A stretch of DNA of 46,717 nt from contig JAFXBE010000044.1 in NCBI GenBank assembly GCA_017516765.1, positions 1 to 46,717 on the forward strand, read 5' to 3'. The DNA is from Clostridia bacterium. GTDB lineage: Bacteria; Bacillota; Clostridia; Christensenellales; Aristaeellaceae. Positions 17,009 through 25,720 of this stretch are shown one piece after another; positions within the stretch are counted from its first letter, which is position 1, and every line of letters starts with the position of its first letter. The notes below the pieces were generated by a model. That model made no database searches. It worked only from the letters and a program-made list of their open reading frames with translations, and had not been told where the DNA came from. Made by a program: the position numbers and the translations under genes.

Positions 17009-17034
17009 CCACTCAGAATGAAAGCTTTCCAAAA

Positions 17035-17072
17035 GAAACCCCGCCGGTTTTGTAACAAACCGGCGGGGTTTC
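17035..17072 (-). terminator. Terminator after the HD-GYP gene
   Basis: Sixteen-base arms (17035-17050 and 17057-17072) just past the HD-GYP stop, with a TTTC tail on the minus strand. Confidence 0.9.
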
Positions 17073-17077
17073 AAAGT

Positions 17078-17722
17078 TTACGGAACAATATCGATTGAAA
17101 TTTTGTAAGAGTTTTCGTTTTCTTCCCGGTACATTGCAGTCAGCTCGTCCCAGTGGGTCAGAGCAGTCATGGCGATCTGCGGATCGTACATGGTGCCGAT
17201 GTTCTTTTCGATCTCGCTGCGGCAGGTGTCCAGGGGCAGCGCCTTGCGGTAGGCGCGGGCGGAAGCCATGGCATCGATGGAGTCGCATACGGCAATGATC
17301 CTTGCCCCCAGCGGAATGTAGTCCAGCTCGCTGCTGTTGGGGTAGCCTTTCCCGTCGTACCGCTCGTGGTGGTGCTGTATGATCTTTCCGATCTCTGCAA
17401 AATGCGGAGAGGTGCACAGGATCTCGGCTCCGATCTTGGGGTGATCCTTCATGATGCCCCATTCCCGGTCATCCAGCCGCCCGGGTTTGCACAGAATGGC
17501 ATCCGGGATGCCGATCTTGCCGATATCGTGCAGGTGGGCTGCAATGTGGATGGTCTGGGTCTCCTGTTCGCTCAGCCCCAGATAGCGGCACAGCATGCAG
17601 GCCATATCGCTTACCCGGCGGGAGTGGTTGCCGGTGTAAGGATCACGGGCATCCAGAGCGTTTGCGATGCACTCTACCAGTTCGTGGGATTCGTAGCGTT
17701 CTTCACAATGGCAGTGTTCCAT
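17078..17722 (-). CDS. HD-GYP domain protein (probable cyclic dinucleotide phosphodiesterase)
   Basis: A 214-residue single HD-GYP domain without an N-terminal sensor. Metal-binding and active-site motifs are intact: GNHSRRV (H33), HDIGKIGIP (H65, D66), H94, and HHERYDGKGYP (about 118-128). Such enzymes hydrolyse cyclic di-GMP in the cytoplasm. Without an attached receiver or PAS domain, control must come through a partner or expression. GGAGG precedes the ATG. It lies 75 bp after the methyltransferase gene and ends at its own terminator, so it may be read from the methyltransferase promoter. Confidence 0.88.
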   Translation of the reverse strand: MEHCHCEERYESHELVECIANALDARDPYTGNHSRRVSDMACMLCRYLGLSEQETQTIHIAAHLHDIGKIGIPDAILCKPGRLDDREWGIMKDHPKIGAEILCTSPHFAEIGKIIQHHHERYDGKGYPNSSELDYIPLGARIIAVCDSIDAMASARAYRKALPLDTCRSEIEKNIGTMYDPQIAMTALTHWDELTAMYREENENSYKISIDIVP

Positions 17723-17797
17723 AGCAGCCTCCGTTGGTTCTTGGGTGGTACGTGGTCATCCTATCACCTTTTGGATGAGGAAACAAGGACAGAATGA

Positions 17798-18586
17798 TTA
17801 AGATTTCCTGCAAATATCCAGATAATGGTTGGTGATGCTCACCATATCCGCCCGTTCGCAGATCAGGAAATGATATTGCAGATAGTAGCGGTATACTTCC
17901 TCGTCCATGGCTTCAATGGCATCCTTCATGTAATGGGTCATCATATCAGTGCCGATAAAGTGCAGCCGCGTTGCGGGCAGATCGGCCATCAGGGCATCGA
18001 TTTCGTGGGGGCGGTGCATCACGAACCGATCCTCCGGGTTGGAGGCGCATTTGAAGGTCTCCTTATCGATCAGCGGGAAAAAATGCGGATCCATGATCCC
18101 GCCCCGCATAAAGCAGAAGCTGAGAATCGTGGCTTCGTTGTTGCAGTAGGCGGTGTAGAGCAGGCCGCCCGGTCTGGTCACCCGCAGGGCTTCGGAAAGG
18201 GCTGTGTGCTGCTCTTCCCGGGTAAACAGGTGGTACATGGGCCCCAGCAGCAGGGTCATATCGTAGGTGTCGGAAGGGATAGCGGACAGGTCGGTAGCGG
18301 TTCCCTGCCGGATGGTGATGTCTTCCCCGGGCTGGGTATTTCTATGGAAGACATCGATGTTGCATTCCAAAAGCTCCACCGCATCCACGCGGTAACCCAT
18401 CCGAGCCAGGGCATGGCTGTAGCGACCTGTGCCCGCACCGATCTCCAGGATCCGCATACCGGGCTGCAGATATTTTTCGATGTAACGCATGGTGGTCAGG
18501 TATTCCACTTGCCCGCTGCGTCCCGTCAGCCGGGCATCCTCGTCATAGCTTTCGTAAAACTGCTTCAGGTGTTCGGTGGCGTTCAT
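17798..18586 (-). CDS. Class I SAM-dependent methyltransferase
   Basis: A 262-residue Rossmann-fold methyltransferase with SAM motif ILEIGAGTGRY (46-56), an acidic strand end VDAVELL and motif LLLGPMYHL (post-II region). The C-terminal third (from about 170) is probably the substrate cap. The substrate is unknown: it has no rRNA-methylase (Erm) motif and looks like a small-molecule or protein methylase. AAGGAGG sits before the ATG at 18586; longer in-frame readings run through the terminator and are rejected. Expression is probably controlled by the leader peptide and terminator just upstream (18612-18848), an arrangement often seen before genes induced by ribosome-targeting drugs. Confidence 0.88.
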   Translation of the reverse strand: MNATEHLKQFYESYDEDARLTGRSGQVEYLTTMRYIEKYLQPGMRILEIGAGTGRYSHALARMGYRVDAVELLECNIDVFHRNTQPGEDITIRQGTATDLSAIPSDTYDMTLLLGPMYHLFTREEQHTALSEALRVTRPGGLLYTAYCNNEATILSFCFMRGGIMDPHFFPLIDKETFKCASNPEDRFVMHRPHEIDALMADLPATRLHFIGTDMMTHYMKDAIEAMDEEVYRYYLQYHFLICERADMVSITNHYLDICRKS

Positions 18587-18611
18587 GTTCGTTTTCCTCC
18601 TTATATTTATA

Positions 18612-18665
18612 GAAATAAAAAAGCAGTGCAGGCATATGCCGAAGATGGCAAGCCTGCACTGCTTT
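18612..18665 (-). terminator. Attenuator terminator before the methyltransferase gene
   Basis: Fourteen-base arms AAAGCAGTGCAGGC and complement (18652-18665 and 18620-18633) with a small inner hairpin, followed by TTTATTTC. It lies between the leader peptide stop and the methyltransferase ribosome site. A 6-bp hairpin (18668-18686) lies between it and the peptide stop. Two hexamers in the leader-peptide coding RNA (GTGCAG and GCAGGC) copy parts of the 5' arm and could compete for the 3' arm. Confidence 0.85.
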
Positions 18666-18687
18666 AAGCTCCGTCTGTATCGGAGCC

Positions 18688-18789
18688 TTACCCCGGAAAA
18701 GGGTACCGCAATGAAAGCCTGCCTTGTCGCCACTCGTTGGCCCAGACATGCTGCACGTTGGTATAGGCGGTATAAGCAAAGACCTTCAT
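18688..18789 (-). CDS. Leader peptide of the methyltransferase attenuator
   Basis: A 33-codon reading frame beginning MKVFAYTAYTNVQHVW and ending RYPFPG. It has an AAAGGAGGG ribosome site six bases upstream and lies about 25 bases after the predicted transcript start. Its stop is followed by a small hairpin and the terminator at 18612-18665. The Tyr-Thr-rich early part and the Pro-containing end are possible stalling points. The arrangement (consensus promoter, short well-translated peptide, terminator, gene) is that of ribosome-mediated transcription attenuation. No homologue is claimed; the call rests on position and translation signals. Confidence 0.75.
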   Translation of the reverse strand: MKVFAYTAYTNVQHVWANEWRQGRLSLRYPFPG

Positions 18790-18819
18790 GGGGTTCCCTC
18801 CTTTCGGAATGATGTACTG

Positions 18820-18848
18820 TTTATAGCACAGAAGCGATGGGGTGTCAA
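18820..18848 (-). promoter_or_regulatory. Consensus promoter of the methyltransferase leader
   Basis: TTGACA (18843-18848), a 17-bp spacer and TATAAA (18820-18825) on the minus strand, just past the stop of the gene at 18859. Confidence 0.9.
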
Positions 18849-18858
18849 GGAAAAATCG

Positions 18859-19401
18859 TCAGTACAGATCGCTGAGCTGCGCGGGGGTCAGATCGCATTG
18901 GTCGGAAACGCGGATGTAGGTCTCCACCACTTCCTCCGGCTGGGACAGGGTAACGCTCTGTACAAGGGTGGAAACGTTGAGAGAATCGCCGGTATAGGTA
19001 TGGGCTGCTTTGGGTGGGGTGTACCGGATGGTAAGGGTATCGTCCTTCACGGAAACCTCTTTACGGAACTCACCCATAGGGGCGTAAACGGGAATGTAGT
19101 TCTTGCCGTCCTTCATCACCAGATACCCGTATTTGGAGCCGTTCAGATAGAAGTGGTCGTCCCGGAACTCCAGCCGGTCATCTTCGGCGTGGTAGCCGTC
19201 CGCATACTCGTCGGCGGGGATCCAGGTGCCTTGCAGCTGCGCGGTGAAAAGCGCCTTGGGCAAAAGAAAGCATGCCAGCATGACCAGCGCCAGCGCCATG
19301 CCCGCCAGACCGATTACAGCTTTGCGGCGGCGGTAGCGGCGAATGCCCTCGCGTTCGGCTTCGGTATCGGGGCGGAAGGTATCCTTGAGAAATTCGTTCA
19401 T
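18859..19401 (-). CDS. Single-span membrane protein with extracytoplasmic beta domain
   Basis: A 180-residue protein of unknown family. A basic cytoplasmic start (1-28, with RRYRRRK) leads into one membrane segment (29-49). An outside domain of about 130 residues follows; short strands and a LQGTWIP start give it a lipocalin-like or immunity-protein look. AAGGAG precedes the ATG. It is third in an operon after the CNNM/CorC protein and a 59-residue membrane protein. No terminator is visible after it, so some transcripts may run into the methyltransferase leader. Confidence 0.75.
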   Translation of the reverse strand: MNEFLKDTFRPDTEAEREGIRRYRRRKAVIGLAGMALALVMLACFLLPKALFTAQLQGTWIPADEYADGYHAEDDRLEFRDDHFYLNGSKYGYLVMKDGKNYIPVYAPMGEFRKEVSVKDDTLTIRYTPPKAAHTYTGDSLNVSTLVQSVTLSQPEEVVETYIRVSDQCDLTPAQLSDLY

Positions 19402-19434
19402 TTCATATACTCCTTATGTATGGATCGGCAGGGG

Positions 19435-19614
19435 TCACCGCAGGGCATTGATGATGACGTGGATCGCCAGAGCGGCAAAGGCGAGCACGAACAGCACAAG
19501 GGCTGCGATCGCCTCTCCCGCATTCTGCTGGATGAAGGGGGAATTGCGAATACTCTCCCGGACAGAGGGGCGTGTTTGCTTTTTTGCTTCACAGGGCATT
19601 CCTTTCTTGCTCAC
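19435..19614 (-). CDS. Small single-span membrane protein
   Basis: A 59-residue protein with a basic N-terminal half (KK, RPSVRESIR) and one C-terminal membrane segment (33-54). The GTG at 19614 overlaps the CNNM gene's TGA by four bases (GTGA at 19611-19614), which signals translational coupling; an ATG at 19599 has a ribosome site with no spacing. The family is unknown. Coupling to a transporter-like gene suggests a small regulatory or stabilising subunit (inference). Confidence 0.6.
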   Translation of the reverse strand: MSKKGMPCEAKKQTRPSVRESIRNSPFIQQNAGEAIAALVLFVLAFAALAIHVIINALR

Positions 19615-20873
19615 GCCTGGGCGAGCTGTGCGGGGGCGGTACGCTTCTCCACACGGATCTGGTTTACACGGGGATGATCCGTTTCGGTAACGGTAATGGT
19701 CAGCTCCTGATAGGTAAAGCTGTCGCCCACCTGTGCCACCTTGCCCAGCTGCTCCATCACCCATCCGCCCAACGATACGCTGGAGGCTTCCGGTTCGATG
19801 CTGAAGAACTCGCAGAAATCATCCAGCTTGGCAGAGCAGTCGCACAGCCAGCAGTTTTCGCCGGAGGATTTGAAATCCTCCACCACCTCGTCATGTTCGT
19901 CCCAGATCTCGCCCACCAGCTCTTCCAGAATATCTTCCATGGTCACGATGCCGAGGGTGCCGCCGTATTCGTCCAGCACCACGGCAATGTGGGATTTCTG
20001 GGTCTGGAGCAGCTTGAGCAGATCGCTGATCTTGATGCCCGGCTGGATGAACAGCGGCTGGGTCATGATCGCGGCAAGGGGCTTGTCGGTGATGCCGTCG
20101 TTCATGTAGAAATCCTTCTGATGCACCACACCGATAATGTTATCCATGCTTTCTTCATAGACCAGCAGACGGGAATACTGGGTCTCGGTAAACACCCGGG
20201 CGATGTCCTGCTTGCTGCTGCCCTTTTCCACGCCCACCAGATCCACCCGGTGGGTGAGGATCTCTTCGGCGCGCAGGTCGGTAAACTCGATCACATTCTT
20301 CAGCAGATCGCCCTCGTCCTCGTCGATGCCGCCCTCCTGCTGGGCTTCGTCCACAAACAGCAGCAGCTCCTCCTGAGAGATCTTGTCCTCGTCTTCGTGC
20401 TTGCACACCTTATCCAGCAGCCGCTTGATAAAGGTAAGCAGAGCGGAGATGGGGGTAAACAGCCACATGAACAGCTGGAGGACAGGGGTGGTCAGCAGGG
20501 CGGTGCGTTCGGGACGGGCGGCGGCGATATGCTTGGGCACGGTTTCGCCCAGCAGCAGGATCAGCACGCCGCAGAGCAGGATCGCCCACAACCCGCCGGT
20601 GGGGGTTCCGGTGCAGCGGATCAGCATCAGAACCGCAAGCACAGTCAGCACCCCATCGGCGAGGGTATCGCCGATCAGGATGGTGGTTGCGATCCTGTCT
20701 TCGTTTTCCGACAGGCGCAAGGCGGTGGCTGCGCTGCGGTTGCCTTTTTCCGCCATCAGGCGGAGGCGGTTCTTGTTCAGCTGCTCATACGCCACCTCGG
20801 CGGCAGAGAAAAACCAGCTGAACACAAGACACAGCAGCATGATGCATAAATAAGGAAGAATCTCGACCAACAT
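19611..20873 (-). CDS. CNNM/CorC-family transporter-like protein (hemolysin-related)
   Basis: A 420-residue protein in the order DUF21/CNNM membrane domain (about 1-150, four hydrophobic segments, motif FSAAEVAYEQLNKNRL), paired CBS domains (about 180-310) and a CorC_HlyC domain (about 330-410). Bacterial members export or exchange Mg2+ (or Co2+), with CBS domains sensing nucleotide. The family is often mislabelled hemolysin. AAAGGAG precedes the ATG. It heads a three-gene operon whose transcript begins with a 32-codon leader peptide and a terminator (20922-21094), so expression is probably attenuated. Given the family, a Mg2+- or translation-linked signal is plausible (inference). Confidence 0.88.
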   Translation of the reverse strand: MLVEILPYLCIMLLCLVFSWFFSAAEVAYEQLNKNRLRLMAEKGNRSAATALRLSENEDRIATTILIGDTLADGVLTVLAVLMLIRCTGTPTGGLWAILLCGVLILLLGETVPKHIAAARPERTALLTTPVLQLFMWLFTPISALLTFIKRLLDKVCKHEDEDKISQEELLLFVDEAQQEGGIDEDEGDLLKNVIEFTDLRAEEILTHRVDLVGVEKGSSKQDIARVFTETQYSRLLVYEESMDNIIGVVHQKDFYMNDGITDKPLAAIMTQPLFIQPGIKISDLLKLLQTQKSHIAVVLDEYGGTLGIVTMEDILEELVGEIWDEHDEVVEDFKSSGENCWLCDCSAKLDDFCEFFSIEPEASSVSLGGWVMEQLGKVAQVGDSFTYQELTITVTETDHPRVNQIRVEKRTAPAQLAQA

Positions 20874-20921
20874 GTTCTTTCATAGCTCCTTTTGTTTTAC
20901 ACAAGGGGGATTTTTGGACGC

Positions 20922-20963
20922 AAAAAGGCATACCCGCTATGCAGCCGCATCCGGATATGCCTT
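20922..20963 (-). terminator. Attenuator terminator before the CNNM/CorC gene
   Basis: Twelve-base arms AAGGCATATCCG (20952-20963) and CGGGTATGCCTT (20925-20936), one G-U pair, then TTTTTG on the minus strand. The leader peptide stop codon (20937-20939) falls in the loop, next to the 3' arm, so a ribosome at the stop would cover the 5' arm. Confidence 0.85.
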
Positions 20964-21035
20964 GTATCTGTCTTTGGGAAAACCTTGCAGAATGACGCGT
21001 TGATAACAACTGTCGCCGTCCATTGGGCGGATCAT
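20937..21035 (-). CDS. Leader peptide of the CNNM/CorC operon attenuator
   Basis: A 32-codon frame beginning MIRPMDGDSCYQR and ending KAYPDAAA, with AGAAGGAG directly upstream of the ATG and a 6-bp hairpin (21045-21058) before that site. It lies just after a consensus promoter, and its last codons form the 5' arm of the terminator at 20922-20963. Translation to the end would therefore block the terminator, while a ribosome halted early or absent would allow it to form. Asp and Pro codons in the peptide recall Mg2+-sensing leaders such as MgtL, but no homology is claimed. Confidence 0.75.
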   Translation of the reverse strand: MIRPMDGDSCYQRVILQGFPKDRYKAYPDAAA

Positions 21036-21065
21036 ACTCCTTCTGCCTGAAAACAGGCACGCCTT

Positions 21066-21094
21066 ATTATAGCGGATAACCCGGCTACAGTCAA
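21066..21094 (-). promoter_or_regulatory. Consensus promoter of the CNNM/CorC leader
   Basis: TTGACT (21089-21094), a 17-bp spacer and TATAAT (21066-21071) on the minus strand. Confidence 0.9.
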
Positions 21095-21121
21095 GGAAAA
21101 GCGGGTTTGGGCACGAATATG

Positions 21122-21143
21122 CTGCCGTTCCGGCAGTGTTTTT
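21122..21143 (+). terminator. Short hairpin with T run between divergent promoters
   Basis: CTGCCG-TTC-CGGCAG (21122-21136) followed by TGTTTTT. It would insulate the SPFH promoter from upstream plus-strand transcription. Confidence 0.5.
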
Positions 21144-21163
21144 GACAATTGGGCTGCCAGAAG

Positions 21164-21202
21164 TTGACAATGCGATTTCTTGATGATATCATTTTGATAT
21201 CA
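21164..21202 (+). promoter_or_regulatory. SPFH gene promoter with tandem TGATATCA palindromes
   Basis: TTGACA (21164-21169), a 17-bp spacer and TATCAT (21187-21192). Two perfect 8-bp palindromes TGATATCA (21184-21191 and 21195-21202) with an 11-bp period cover the -10 and the start region, as a repressor operator would. A second TTGACAAT lies 22 bp upstream (21142-21149). Confidence 0.75.
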
Positions 21203-21216
21203 AAGGAGGGGTAACC

Positions 21217-22224
21217 ATGACGGAAATCATTCTGACCAAGAAAAAGAACGGTATGTTTGTATTGCTTGTAAACCTGCTGGTGCTGGCGGCTGCCATCTTC
21301 GGCATGATTATGGGAGCCATCCGGCTGGAAAGCGGCGAGAATATCTGGCTGTTTATCATCAGCATGATCGTGCTGCTTCTGGGCTGGATCCCCCTGTGCG
21401 GCCTGCGGGTGCTCAAGCCCCAGGAGGCGCTGGTGCTGACCCTGTTCGGCAAGTACATCGGTACCCTGAAGGGTGACGGATTCTACTGGGTCAATCCTTT
21501 CTGCTCTTCTGTGAACCCTGCTGCCAAGACCCGTCTCAACCAGAGCGGCGATGTTTCCAGCAGCATGGTGCACCATGCCGCCGACAGCAGCGTTTCCGTG
21601 GAGCTGCCCAGCAAGAAGATCTCCCTCAAGATCATGACGCTGAACAACAACCGCCAGAAGATCAACGACTGTCTGGGCAATCCGGTGGAAATCGGCATTG
21701 CGGTAACATGGCGCATTGTGGATACCGCCAAGGCTGTTTTCAATGTGGACAATTACAAGGAGTTCCTGTCCCTGCAATGCGACAGCGCGCTGCGCAACAT
21801 CGTACGCATCTATCCCTACGATGTGGCTCCCAATGTGGATACCACCGGCGACGGCATCGCCGACGAAGGCAGCCTGCGGGGTTCCAGCGAGGTGGTGGCC
21901 CAGCGCATCCGTGAAGAGATCCAGCAGCGTGTAAACGAAGCCGGTATCGAGATCGTGGAAGCCCGCATCACCTATCTGGCCTATGCCACCGAAATCGCCG
22001 CTGTGATGCTTCAGCGTCAGCAGGCTTCTGCCATTATCGATGCCCGCAAGATGATTGTGGATGGCGCAGTGGGTATGGTGGAAATGGCGCTGGATCGCCT
22101 GAACCAGAACGGTGTTGTGCAGCTGGATGAGGAACGCAAGGCCGCTATGGTGTCCAACCTGCTGGTGGTGCTCTGCGGCAACCGGGATGCTCAGCCGGTG
22201 GTCAATTCCGGCTCCCTGTACTGA
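21217..22224 (+). CDS. SPFH/band-7 membrane protein
   Basis: A 335-residue protein with two N-terminal membrane segments (about 14-37 and 42-64), a band-7 (SPFH) domain (about 65-270) beginning [18 protein letters not shown], and a helical C-terminal part. SPFH proteins assemble in rings that organise membrane domains and often support proteases or transporters. AAAGGAGGGG precedes the ATG. The next gene, two bases later, encodes a ribbon-helix-helix protein, so the pair is co-transcribed. The TGATATCA operator over the promoter shows tight control. Confidence 0.9.
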   Translation: MTEIILTKKKNGMFVLLVNLLVLAAAIFGMIMGAIRLESGENIWLFIISMIVLLLGWIPLCGLRVLKPQEALVLTLFGKYIGTLKGDGFYWVNPFCSSVNPAAKTRLNQSGDVSSSMVHHAADSSVSVELPSKKISLKIMTLNNNRQKINDCLGNPVEIGIAVTWRIVDTAKAVFNVDNYKEFLSLQCDSALRNIVRIYPYDVAPNVDTTGDGIADEGSLRGSSEVVAQRIREEIQQRVNEAGIEIVEARITYLAYATEIAAVMLQRQQASAIIDARKMIVDGAVGMVEMALDRLNQNGVVQLDEERKAAMVSNLLVVLCGNRDAQPVVNSGSLY

Positions 22225-22226
22225 TT

Positions 22227-22418
22227 ATGGCAGACGCAGCAAAGAAACAGGTGCCGTTGCGCCTGAGCGCCAAGCTGTATGCCGAACTGGCGGCGTGGGC
22301 GGAGGAGGACTTCCGCTCCGTTAACGGGCAGATCGAATGGCTGCTTACGGAATGCGTGAAGCAGCGCAAGAAGAATGGAAGACCCATCCCGGAGTTCCGG
22401 GTGGAGGAAGAGCCGTAA
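22227..22418 (+). CDS. Arc/CopG-like ribbon-helix-helix protein
   Basis: A 63-residue protein. Residues 8-13 (QVPLRL) form the likely DNA-contacting strand, followed by two helices (about 16-28 and 33-46), the ribbon-helix-helix plan of Arc, MetJ and CopG. Such proteins bind short tandem palindromes as dimers. It starts two bases after the SPFH stop, so translation is coupled. The tandem 8-bp palindromes over the shared promoter are an obvious candidate target (inference). An antitoxin role is less likely because no toxin gene is adjacent. Confidence 0.75.
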   Translation: MADAAKKQVPLRLSAKLYAELAAWAEEDFRSVNGQIEWLLTECVKQRKKNGRPIPEFRVEEEP

Positions 22419-22423
22419 GGCGG

Positions 22424-22452
22424 CAGGATGCGGGGCTCTGCCCCGCATCCTG
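22424..22452 (+). terminator. Hairpin after the SPFH-RHH pair
   Basis: Thirteen-base perfect arms (22424-22436 and 22440-22452) with a three-base loop. The T run after it is poor, so termination may be partial. Confidence 0.6.
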
Positions 22453-22482
22453 CTCAATTTGCATTACCATGCCTTTCTCCCC

Positions 22483-22511
22483 TTGACATTCCCGTCCTTC
22501 CGTGCTATTAT
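22483..22511 (+). promoter_or_regulatory. thrS promoter
   Basis: TTGACA (22483-22488), a 17-bp spacer and TATTAT (22506-22511), just before the T-box leader. Confidence 0.9.
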
Positions 22512-22519
22512 CGCAGCAT

Positions 22520-22757
22520 CCGAGAATGACGTGGGATACGCCTCCGCAACCCTTGCATCATCAGAGACCGCTGCCATTGGCTGAAAGCAGCGGATGCAAC
22601 CCCGGCAGGATACCACCCACCGACAAGGACGCACGGCGAGCGATACAGCGCCGCAATGAGTGGAAGCAGCTTGCTTTCAAGCAGGGTGGAACCGCGAGCG
22701 AATGAAAACATCATCGCCCGTCCCCGCATGAACCATGTGGGGACGGGCGTTTTCTTG
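22520..22757 (+). promoter_or_regulatory. T-box riboswitch (threonine) with terminator
   Basis: The T-box core AGGGTGGAACCGCG lies at 22683-22696 and would pair with the uncharged tRNA acceptor end. A stem I region precedes it (about 22530-22640), with ACC codons at 22612-22617 as probable threonine specifier. A terminator (arms 22715-22725 and 22739-22749, then TTTTC) follows. Uncharged tRNA-Thr should favour the antiterminator and switch on thrS. Confidence 0.93.
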
Positions 22758-22786
22758 TCCCCGAATACAGAAAGGAGACACAAACC

Positions 22787-24694
<1,908 letters not shown>

Positions 24695-24705
24695 GGCGCA
24701 TAACG

Positions 24706-24733
24706 AAGGAGCCTGCGAAAGCAGGCTCCTTTT
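24706..24733 (+). terminator. thrS terminator
   Basis: Eleven-base arms (24706-24716 and 24721-24731) with a GAAA loop, then TTTTC. Confidence 0.9.
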
Positions 24734-24756
24734 CTGTATGCATTTTGCCGACTGTC

Positions 24757-25353
24757 TTACTCCCCGACGATCCCCGCCATTACCCGGATATCCTCCGCAG
24801 CCATGGCGACCTTGGACTTTTCGATCAGAAGATTCCCGCCTGTCATAATGTAGGAAGGCATCACCCGGATATCGCCCCAGGTAAAGGGCGTTGCCCGCAG
24901 CTTGTAGGTGGCTCCTGCGGGTATGGGGTTTTTCTTTGCCGTTTTTCGGGCGATTTGGTTGAACATCTTCTTTGCCACATCGCCCATAAGCATGATCACC
25001 CGCAGGTTGGGGAAGAGGGCAAGTTCCGCCTCCAGCCATGGCAGGCTCTGTGCCATGCTTTCCTTTTCGATGGCATAGCCGCTTTTGGGCGTTTTGACCG
25101 CATTGGTGATGTAGACACCCATGTGCAGAATATCATCGATCCCATCTACCGCCAGCCCTGCCTTTTGAAACAGCGGGATGGTGGTGGAAAGATACGTCTC
25201 GCCGCTTGCTCCGTAGAAATCCTGCGCAGGATCTTCCGGTACCACTTCGTTGATCATCACGGCACGGATGGCGGCGGGGTCGATGTCGATATCATTGAGC
25301 CGGATGCCCGGCTGTGTGCCCAGAGCGGCTTCCAGCGTGTGCTTGATATTCAT
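24757..25353 (-). CDS. Uracil-DNA glycosylase superfamily protein
   Basis: A 198-residue single-domain protein with the UDG-superfamily core: strand LHMGVYITNAVKTPKS, FPNLRVIMLMGDVAKKMFN, and a late loop VMPSY in the place of the DNA-intercalating HPS motif. The first catalytic motif is diverged (AVMINEVVPEDPAQDF), so it is not a classical UNG or family 4 enzyme; base excision or an unknown nucleobase-linked role is possible. The ATG at 25353 was chosen; an upstream in-frame extension crosses the promoter and hairpins. It converges on thrS. Confidence 0.7.
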   Translation of the reverse strand: MNIKHTLEAALGTQPGIRLNDIDIDPAAIRAVMINEVVPEDPAQDFYGASGETYLSTTIPLFQKAGLAVDGIDDILHMGVYITNAVKTPKSGYAIEKESMAQSLPWLEAELALFPNLRVIMLMGDVAKKMFNQIARKTAKKNPIPAGATYKLRATPFTWGDIRVMPSYIMTGGNLLIEKSKVAMAAEDIRVMAGIVGE

Positions 25354-25384
25354 AACTTTATTCCCTTCGTTTGCGTTTGTCTCT

Positions 25385-25412
25385 ATTATATCCCTTCCGT
25401 TTGATAAGTCAA
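25385..25412 (-). promoter_or_regulatory. Promoter of the UDG-family gene
   Basis: TTGACT (25407-25412), a 16-bp spacer and TATAAT (25385-25390) on the minus strand. Confidence 0.85.
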
Positions 25413-25459
25413 ACCGCCGTGATCCCTTACCCCCTGCGTCCGCAAAGCGGGCGCAGCAA

Positions 25460-25520
25460 GCGGGTTCTCCAAGGGGCTCAGCCCCTTGGGCGGGTTTCCT
25501 AAGGGCAGAGCCCTTTGGCT
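25460..25520. repeat. Two degenerate 30-bp hairpin repeats
   Basis: Each copy begins GCGGGTT(T) and contains a hairpin: CCAAGGGGC-TCA-GCCCCTTGG (25469-25489) and CCTAAGGGC with GCCCTTTGG (25498-25518, one mismatch). They lie between two divergent promoters. They resemble small intergenic hairpin repeats; the role is unknown. Confidence 0.6.
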
Positions 25521-25583
25521 TCCCCTCCGGTTGGAAATACAATAGAAAAACTGTTCAAAACCCTTATTTTGCCTTGCATTTTA

Positions 25584-25612
25584 TTGACATTGAAAAACGT
25601 ATCATGTAAAAT
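25584..25612 (+). promoter_or_regulatory. gdhA promoter
   Basis: TTGACA (25584-25589), a 17-bp spacer and TAAAAT (25607-25612). Confidence 0.85.
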
Positions 25613-25640
25613 CAGTTTCGGTTGACGGGGTCGATTTCAA

Positions 25641-25693
25641 AGTGTTCCTGCCCGTTTTCCGCAGCTGGTGTCACCCGTTGTCACAGGAACACT
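25641..25693 (+). promoter_or_regulatory. Structured gdhA leader (inverted repeat)
   Basis: Perfect 10-base arms AGTGTTCCTG (25641-25650) and CAGGAACACT (25684-25693) enclose 33 bases that hold a further GGTGTCACC partial dyad. It lies between the transcript start and the ribosome site. No T run follows, so it is not a simple terminator; an RNA-level or operator role is possible. Confidence 0.55.
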
Positions 25694-25720
25694 AATCCAA
25701 TCAGACAGGAGAGAAATTTC

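Noticed and set aside
22227..22418. Antitoxin of a toxin-antitoxin pair
   Set aside because: The adjacent gene is an SPFH protein, and no toxin-like small gene lies on either side.
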